NCBI GenBank assembly: GCA_019426215.1
Contig: CM033394.1
Span: 48,482,423-48,546,422, forward strand
DNA length: 64,000 nt
Reading direction: 5' to 3'
Source of the DNA: Buddleja alternifolia
Taxonomy: Eukaryota > Streptophyta > Magnoliopsida > Lamiales > Scrophulariaceae
The translations under genes were made by a program, and so were the position numbers. How positions within the stretch are numbered: position 1 is the first letter of the stretch; every line of letters starts with the position of its first letter. Positions 56,421-64,000 of this stretch are shown here, in pieces. Below the pieces are notes generated by a model. The model was given only the letters and a program-made list of their open reading frames with translations, made no database searches and was not told the origin of the DNA.

Positions 56421-59400
56421 TGTGATGAGTGCCTTCAACATTATTTCTCAAGAAGAATCTCATCGATCTATATCTCACACGAGCACTATCAAGCATGCTT
56501 TCTGCGTTCTCTAGTCAAATTTTCTGACAAATCAAAAAACAAAGTTTCCACTAGACCTGGTTGTGAAAATTGTGGCATCACCGGTCACACGATTGAGCGG
56601 TGCTTACAGCCTTATTGGTTTTCCGGGACAATTACAAAGAAAAAAGGAAACCTGGACAGAACAAAAAATTTAGACAAAAAATCAAATGTTGCTGTCTCTG
56701 TAAGACTGTGATTCTCTCCAGGCTGATTCCTCAAATGTCGGTTTTACCCCCGAGCAACATAATCAGATTTTGAAACTCGTGAGTATACAAAGGAGTCAGG
56801 TGGTAACACCCCAGTATGGCAGGTATATCATCCAACTCCTCTTCTGTCTGTCAAACTCCAAATGGTTGGATCGTTGATTCTGGGCTACAGACCATATGGT
56901 CTCCTCCACCAATATTTAACTGATGTACATGTGTGGAACCAAAATATCTTGATAAATCTTCCAAATGGAAATCATGTAAAGTTACTCACATTGGAAAACT
57001 TGCATTACTTCCTACATTGTTCTTTTTAATGTCCTTGTTTGTCCTATTTTTTGTTATAATCTAATGTCAGTCTCAAAACTAAATCAAGATAACTCTTGCA
57101 GTGTTAAATTCTCTAAGATGTTTTTGTTTATTCAGGATCTTCAGAGTGGAAAACTTTTGGGGACTGGTAAGCAAGATGAGAGGCTATACTTCTTCATCGC
57201 ATACAGGTCCCCCCCATCTCTTTGCTAATACTATTGATACATTTGCTTGCTCGGGTGTTCTCTGGCATAAACGTTTGGGACATCCATCTGATGTTGTTTT
57301 GAAAGTTCTTAAACCCACCTTAAATATTCACGGTTCTATTGAAACACAGCCATGTGATATCTGTCACAAGGCTAAACAAACTAGAGAGCCCTTTCCGTTA
57401 AGTAACCATAAAACCACATTACCTTTCGAACTTATTCATCTTGATTATGGGGTCCTTATAAGGTTGATAGTCATGATGGTTTTAATATTTTTTAACCATT
57501 GTTGATGATTTCTCACGAGCCACGTGGGTTTACTTACTTGTGTATAAATCTGATACTGTTCCTGTTTTAAAAATTTTTTCTCTATGATAAAAAATCAATT
57601 CTCCAAATTATTCAAAACTGTTCGTTCTGATAATGGTACCGAATTTATCACTCATGACCTTCGACAGTTTTTTCAAAATTTGGGTGTTAAACAGCAGTTT
57701 TCCTGTGTTGACACCCCTCAACAAAACGGGATAGTAGAGCGGAAACACCGTCACTTATTAAATGTTGCACGTTCTCTAATGTTTCAGAGTAATTGTCCTA
57801 TAGAGTATTGGTCTGAATGTGTTTTAACTGCTGTGTTTCTTATAAATCGTACACCTACATCGGTTCTTCATGGTAAGAGCCCTTTGAAGTCCTCTTTGGG
57901 TTTGCACCTCAGTTTGATATTTTGCGTGCTTTTGGGTGTTTATGCTATGCTTCTATCTTTAATAACAAGGATAAATTTGAATCCAGAGCTCGCAAATGTG
58001 TTATGTTGGGCTATTCTGAAAATCGAAAAGCATATAAATTGCTTGATTTCGAAACCCATGATATCATTATATCTCGTGATGTTCGGTTTACGAAACTATT
58101 TTTCCTTTTCACACTAATAATGTTGTTACTACAGGAGTGCATGATTTCCTTGATGGGATGGTGGATGTGAATGCTTCTACAATGCCAGGTAGTCAGTCGA
58201 TGAGATAATGCCGTATCCAAGGATAGTATCGACGTCCGTACTATGAGTGTACCTCACACGAGTACTGAAAGTGTTAATACTACAACCATGGATTTGTTAT
58301 TTCCAAATAATATGGAAAATGACATCGGAAATAACATGGGCACAAGAGCTGAGACTATACCTATTGTCACACCACCTCCTACCTATCAGGAAGTTCCTCT
58401 CAAGTCCCTTGTGACACTTCCTTTGACCCAGGTTGCGTTGAAGCTGAGTCAATATCCCTTACGCAAATCTGCACGTGTTACTAAATTACCATCTCATCTT
58501 CAAGATTATGACGTTTCTTACTCTAATTCTGCTTGTCTTTATCCTTTGTCTGCCTCTTTGTGCTATAGTGTATTGGTCCTAAACATCGCTGTTTTGTCTC
58601 ATATTGATAAAATTAAGGAACCTACCTGTTTTTTGATGCTATAAAAGATAACGTTGGCAGAACGCCATGGATGTTGAATGACTGCGCTAAACAATAATAA
58701 TACTTGGACTCTCACTGACCTTCCCAAAGGTAGAAAAGCTATAGGATGTAAATGGGTGTATAAAATTAAGTATCACTCCAATGGCCAAATCGAGAGGTTT
58801 AAAGCTCGTTTAGTTGCCAAAGGATATAGCCAAGGGAGGGTATTGATTATTTCGAAACGTTTTCACCTGTTGTAAAAATGGTTACAATGCGTTCTTTAAT
58901 TGCTATGGCAGTCGTTAAGGATTGGCCTATCTTTCATCTGGATGTGAATAATGCCTTTTTGAATGGGGAACTTAATGAGGAAGTTTACATGTCTTTACCT
59001 AAGGTTATTTTTCAAATGAAGATACTAGAGTGTGTAAATTGAAAAAAATCCTTGTATGGGTTGAAACAAGCACCTCGTCAATGGAATGAAAAATTCACAA
59101 AATGCTTAGAACAACATGGTTTCAAGCAAAGCCTTCATGATTATTCTCTGTTTGTCAAAAATGAGAAATCTGTGTTCATATCTCTTTTGATATATGTTGA
59201 TGATATTGTGATAACTGGAAATTCCTTGCATCATATTAATAATGTTAAGACCTATTTAGATTCACAATTTCAAATAAAAGATCTTGGTGAGATAAAATAC
59301 TTTCTAGGTATTGAATTTGCTCGTTCGTCTAGAGGTTTATGTTTAAATCAACGAAAATATGTGTTAGATTTGCTTGCTGATTTTGGTGTCTTAGGAGCGA

Positions 59401-60245
59401 AGTCTTCCTCGGTTCCCATGGAACAAAATCTGAAATTAACTCTTGAAGAGAGTAATGAAGATAAATTTCTTGCTGATATTGGTAACTATCAAAAACTGAT
59501 TGGTAAGCTTATTTATCTTACGAATACTCGACCAGATATTTCTTTTTCTGTTCATGTTTTAAGTCAGTATATGCACAAACCTAAAGAGTCTCATTTAAAA
59601 TCTGCATTTCGTGTTTTGAGATATTTAAAACCCTCACCTGGACAAGGGTTGTTTTTTTCGAAAAATACTGATCTTACATTAAAAGCTTTTTGTGATTCTG
59701 ATTGGGCTGCCTGTCCTATGTCTCGTAAACCTGTCACTGGTTTTTGTATTTTTCTGGGTGATTCATTAATCTCTTGGAAAAGTAAAAAACAAAACACTGT
59801 CTCAAAATCTTCTGCTGAAGCAGAATATAGGGCCATGTCCGTTACCAGCAGTGAAATTATTTGGATTTTAGGTATTTTTAAAGATTTGGGAATTTCCAAC
59901 TTAACTCTTGTTCAGTTGTTCTGTGATAATCAAGCTGCTGTCCACATTTCCTCAAATCCTATTTTTCACGAACGTACAAAACATATTGAAATAGATTGTC
60001 ATGTGGTTCGTGACTATGTAAAGAAAAATATTCTCTCCACTAAATTTGTTCGTACTGGTGATCAGGTGGCAGACGTTCTCACGAAAGCATTAGGTCGTGT
60101 GAAACATGGTAGCTTTGTAAAACAACTTGGTATGATAGATATATTTGCACCTGCTTTCAGCTTGAGGGAGGGTGTTGAAGCCCAACAAGATATTGGGCCT
60201 ACAAGCTTCAAGTCCAGTCCAACCCATTCTACAATGGGCCAATAA
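56421..60245 (+). pseudogene. Broken Copia pol: protease, integrase, reverse transcriptase, RNase H
   Basis: The domains are in normal Copia order but in changing frames. Protease: GWIVDSG at about 56864-56884, then the frame is lost by one base. Pre-integrase: LWHKRLGHPSD at about 57260 and CDICHKAKQTREPFP. Integrase: first Asp region near 57440 broken by a shift, SDNGTEF near 57620 and NGIVERKHRHLL near 57730, then another shift near 57900. Reverse transcriptase: WTLTDLPKGRKAIGCKWVYK from 58704, shifts near 58840, 58990 and 59045 (one in an A run), then [11 protein letters not shown] and YVDDIVITG near 59195. RNase H: DSDWAACP, KSSAEAEYRAM, DNQAAVHI. The last frame runs to a stop 73 bp inside the 3' LTR. 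It cannot make a working polyprotein. Confidence 0.9.
60164..60172 (+). other. Polypurine tract of the broken Copia
   Basis: GAGGGAGGG directly precedes the 3' LTR start TGTTGAAG. Confidence 0.85.
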
Positions 60246-60410
60246 CCTAGGGACTATTATGTAATTATTAGACTAGGATTTTTTATATCAGTTGTGTATT
60301 TGTGTATATATATGTATCATTCAGATACATAGACAGACATTCTCTTCCAACATTCCTACCGTTTGGATTCTTCTCGTTTGTATTCGAGCATAAACTCCCT
60401 ACTTTTAGCA
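60173..60410 (+). repeat. 3' LTR of the broken Copia
   Basis: 238 bp, same ends as the 5' LTR. It is followed directly by the second GTCTA target duplication. Confidence 0.93.
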
Positions 60411-60415
60411 GTCTA

Positions 60416-61529
60416 ATACATTGTTAAAACTACTAAATCACATATTAGCTCAAACTAATTGGAGCCGTTGATGCTCGGGCTAAGCGTTTGAGTCGAAAAA
60501 TTCTCGTATATATGGAGTTGTGTTGAATACATTACAAGGTACGAATTACATCACGTGTATATGTCACTGTTGATGTGGCATAATCTGGACGTTTGGTTGT
60601 TCACTATCAGGTCGGTATGAAGAATTCCCGATTTAAGTCTTGGACTCTTTTTAGCTAGGTTTTTGAGTCTTATTGGGCTAATATTGAAAACCAAAAAAAT
60701 TAAACTAGAATTAAATCGAATATCTTTTGGGCTTGATGCCTTGATCTATTCATAGAATAATGAGGATTTATTCAATCATGAAACTTTCATAGTCAATTCC
60801 TAGTAATAATTATGTTGCAGCAATCACTGGGGTCCAGCAGCCCATGTTTTAATCATACTGGGTCAGAATTCCTTTTCACTTTCTAGTATTTTGGGCTTTA
60901 CCTGATTGGGCTCAATTTCTACTTGGGCCATGAACTTAAGTGGCAGACCATCATCTTACAAGCTACGCTGTTCCTCTAATTTTTTTCTCCTTGGAATGTA
61001 TTGTTTAATTCAATTGAAGAAAAAGTAAATTGAATCGAGTTTTAAATAAGTGATCAAGTACCATTAACGTATAAATTATATGTTTATTTGTCACATTCCG
61101 GGTCTGCGAGTCCGTTGGACGCGATGCTTGCTATCGAACTCACTAAACGTAACCTGGAGTTGGGCGCCTAAATCACGATCCAAAATAGATTTCCATTGTT
61201 ACACTTTATCAGTTCCTAGGCTTCTATATATATATATATATAATCTATTTTTTTTCACAATTTTTTCCCATGGGGACGTTGTAGGGTTATTCTTAGGACT
61301 CTGCTGAGTAAGGAATTACCAAATCGGATTCATGTTAGGTCAATTATATACAAAAAGTTGTCATTAAAATCGAAGTATGAAAAGCTTTTAAAACTCAATC
61401 TTTCTTGTAAACCAAGTATAAGGATGGAATCTAGTTTGACGAACTGAAAAAAATGGTACAAAAGAAAAAGACATTACATCGATCCTTGTAGACGGGTGTC
61501 GAACCTATGCTATATATCTATCTATCTAT

Positions 61530-61562
<33 letters not shown>

Positions 61563-62690
61563 ATAAAACAATGTATATACTTTTTACGTATATATGATGT
61601 GCTATCCTAAGTCCATACTTGTAGAATCTTGAGAAAGTAGGCACGTGATTTGTTCTGGACTAAAGCAATATGTATGTAATTTTTACAGTTATGTTCATTA
61701 TGTTTCACCTCCATGCTTGCCTTTTGAACCACATGCAAGGCTAATTAGTTCTCAAAGGAAGAGAAAGAAAAAAAGCATACTTTTAAGAGCACTTTTCATA
61801 TCTTTTTTCCTTAGATTAATATATAATAAGATGTTATAATAATCAAAATTAAATATAAAGCATTTTTTGCTATTTTCTTTTCTAATTCTTTACTTTTGCA
61901 TGTAATTTAAACTGTTGCTATATATGCATAATTGATCTTTGTTAGGTATATATAAATGTATGACAAATGTTTTACAACTTATGTCACTTATATATCTATC
62001 AGAGTAGCATAAAATTAGTACTGTTAATAAGCTCAGGTCAGTTCGAAACTCCCAAGCTCGACTTGAAAAATAACTAAAATTTACACTATAAAATAAAGTG
62101 GTGTGCATTTATCATTTGATGGAATGCCAATATCAACTCCCATATTATATTATATATGCAGATACTAAAAATAAAACTGAAAAATAAAAATTATATAAAC
62201 ATCATTCATAGTTTATAAATCAAAGTATCCACAAGTACAAGGGTAATAGGGTAGATCAAATTAGAAAAATAAAATATTATGTTTTAGTTCTAAATGTTCT
62301 TCAATAAAAATATAATATAGAGAAATAATTGGTGCGCTTTTATTTTTTCAAGTCACGTTGAATTGTGATGATTTTTAAGTGCTAGTTGTGAAATTCTTAG
62401 TTATTTTTATTTGGTAGATCTATTTAATTGCTCTAAATTAAAAGATAAAAAAAAGGTTGACATTCCAAATTCAAGCCAACTTGGGCTCGGTTTAAAGTCA
62501 AGCCAAGCTCAAGGCTTAAATAGTTTAACTAAAAATCTTTACAAAAAGCCAAAAATACCCTATAAAATCGACCAAAATGCAAGTCAACTCGGGCTCGATT
62601 TGAAGTTCGTCAAGCCAAACATACATCTTGAATATAAAAGCTCATTTATTATAAATCGAGTGTGAACGACAGCCCTATATACAATATACT
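60416..62690. other. Intergenic sequence, no gene recognised
   Basis: AT-rich, with TA microsatellites at about 61225-61243 and 61540-61563. 62030-62670 contains AAGCTCGACTTG, TTGGGCTCGGTTTAAAG and CAAGCCAAGCTCAAGGC motifs reminiscent of hAT-type GAGCTCG repeats, possibly an old element, but I could not define ends. Confidence 0.4.
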
Positions 62691-62698
62691 ATTATACC

Positions 62699-63925
62699 CA
62701 TTGACGGAGTTAGGAATTATGGTGGGGTGGGGGGGGAGATTTTTGTGAGTTTTATTTACCCGGTAGTGAAGGATTGTATGGGGGGTGCGGGGGGCTTGTC
62801 CCTAGCGGTACGGTACGCTATATGTATGCGAAAAAATTGAAGATTAGGTTTAGTAAGAACACTTTTGGAGGGAAAAGTTAAAGGAAAAAATTTAAAATCA
62901 TAACTCCTAACTCAAATTTATTAGACTGTTGTGAATGATGGATATATAAAAAAGTGAAACTACAATTAGCTTGATAGTTAGATATATTGGTCGTATATAG
63001 TTGTCGTCCATTTGAGTTTAAAAGTGGGCTAACTACTTTACAAATTACCATATATATAGGTTATTCTTTAGTTTATTAGGTATGTAAATTAAGTTTGCAA
63101 TTTTTTTGGGGGGGGCGGGGGCGAAATCAAATTTTTCAAATTTTTTACATGTGCAAATTGGATAAAATAAAAATTGTTCTTATTTATTATAGAATGCAAC
63201 AGTGTGATTAGTAATTTATCATTTCTAGATCTAACTTGGAAAGCTCCATTTGTTCTTATTCACTAATCAATAATAATATTATAATATCATAGAAAAATAA
63301 CTTCAATTTCATTACTACTCGTTTATATGATGTTTGGTTAAATCAATTGATAGAAAAGTTATTTTTGTCATTTTCGAGGGGGATAAAATTACAAATATTA
63401 ATATTATAGATAAAAGTGAAAGTTAAAATTTTGAGGAGGGCGAAATCACAAAATTTCAAAATTTCATAAGTAAAAGTTGAAAATTTAAGGCTGTGTTTGG
63501 TTTTATTTTGGGGTTTTTTTTTGGTGAAAATTTTGGTGAAAAGGTTTATTGGAAGTTGTGTATTTTGATGAAAATGTGTTTGGTTTAGTGTTTGATTTTA
63601 TTTTCAGAAGATACAAAAGTTACTGTAGCAGTCAAATCATGTAAGTTTTTGTCTGAAAAGTTGTGTTTATAATTAGTTAATGATTGAAAAATATAATATA
63701 ATATAAGTTTTAAATGATTATATTGTAGTTGATGTAATTAGTAGGTACCCTAAAGTAGAGACAATAGCTGACAATTTTTTTGACCAAAAAAATTATTTTT
63801 GGTCAAAAAAACACAAAACAAACAAGTTCTGACCAAATTTTTTGGCCAAAATGAATTTGAAAACAAAACCAAACACAGACTAAAGATCTGAGGGGGACCC
63901 ACCAGCACCCCTCCCTCCGTCCCTG
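62699..63925. mobile_element. Non-autonomous hAT element carrying a nested MITE
   Basis: The left end is CATTGACGGAGTTAGG; the right end, read backwards, is CAGGGACGGAGGGAGG. An 8-bp target duplication ATTATACC lies at 62691-62698 and 63926-63933. The interior has G-rich blocks (GGGGGGGGAGA, GGGGGTGCGGGGGGC) and GGTACGGTACGCTATA, the inverse of a motif in the hAT element at 29982, so the two are related but in opposite orientation. Removing the nested 392-bp Tourist MITE leaves about 832 bp. Non-coding. Confidence 0.8.
63489..63880. mobile_element. Tourist-like MITE nested in the hAT element
   Basis: 392 bp. The left end is GGCTGTGTTTGGTTTTATTT; the right end, read backwards, is GTCTGTGTTTGGTTTTGTTT. 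The target duplication is TAA (63486-63488, 63881-63883). It shares AAAGTTACTGTAGCAGTC with the MITE at 3992-4281. Confidence 0.82.
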
Positions 63926-64000
63926 ATTATACCGCTGATGACTGTAGTTGGACATGTAATATTTAATTAATCATGTAGTTTAACTAAAAACCTTTACATA

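Larger units (their letters stand above)
54623..60410 (+). mobile_element. Ty1/Copia retrotransposon with intact ends and a broken polyprotein
   Basis: 5,788 bp. Two 238-bp LTRs (54623-54860, 60173-60410), both TGTTGAAG...TTTTAGCA, differ at a single base that I noticed (G 54728, A 60278). The target duplication is GTCTA (54618-54622, 60411-60415). A primer-binding site follows the 5' LTR and a polypurine tract precedes the 3' LTR. The internal gag-pol is fragmented by many small frameshifts. It is a different family from the 34270 array, with unrelated LTRs and gag. Confidence 0.95.

Noticed and set aside
1..64000. CRISPR arrays, prophage, operons, riboswitches or bacterial transfer
   Set aside because: No spaced direct-repeat array, no ribosome-binding-site-led gene series and no bacterial-type coding density; everything recognised is plant nuclear DNA.

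Overview
This window looks like nuclear DNA of a flowering plant, most likely a eudicot: it is AT-rich, its genes have introns with GT-AG borders, and the three host genes are plant-specific families. It carries no bacterial, organellar or CRISPR features. I recognise three host genes. The first is an intronless AP2/ERF transcription factor of the DORNROSCHEN-LIKE/ESR2 type (8734-9720, +). The second is a small serine-rich, plant-specific protein of unknown function (24556-24864, +). The third is a four-exon BTB/POZ-NPH3 protein close to the Arabidopsis At1g67900 type (25559-28511, -).

The rest is mostly transposable elements, about 37 kb of 64 kb by my own boundaries. Most are delimited to the base by target-site duplications (TSDs). 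From left to right: a possible SINE (552-741); a foldback element nested in another (2678-3867); small MITEs (3992-4281, 4425-4597, 5882-6321); a LINE RNase H remnant (7863-8103); and a 9,177-bp CACTA transposon (9973-19149, TSD TAT) just downstream of the ESR2-like gene. The CACTA element holds a frameshifted TNP2 transposase and a second gene whose twelve exons I could chain without interruption into a Transposase_24/Ulp1-like protein. Next come tRNA-derived SINEs (19860, 22726, 23930, 31525), a foldback filling intron 2 of the NPH3 gene, hAT elements (29982-30490, 54021-54425, 62699-63925, the last with a Tourist MITE inside), a 1.26-kb foldback (32784-34043), a 5'-truncated LINE (48011-49147) and another foldback (50666-51041).

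Two Copia retrotransposon insertions dominate the right half. 34270-47388 is a tandem LTR-internal-LTR-internal-LTR array on the minus strand, with one outer TSD (AAATC) and two intact 1,409-residue polyproteins. 54623-60410 is a plus-strand Copia element with nearly identical 238-bp LTRs, a TSD (GTCTA), a primer-binding site and a polypurine tract. Its polyprotein is broken by many small frameshifts, and its leader carries an in-frame 27-bp tandem repeat.

I found no new defence or metabolic system. The most notable points are the tandem Copia array, the dead Copia with young LTRs, the CACTA element with one intact and one broken gene plus arrays of hairpin repeats at its ends, and the intron made almost wholly of a foldback element.
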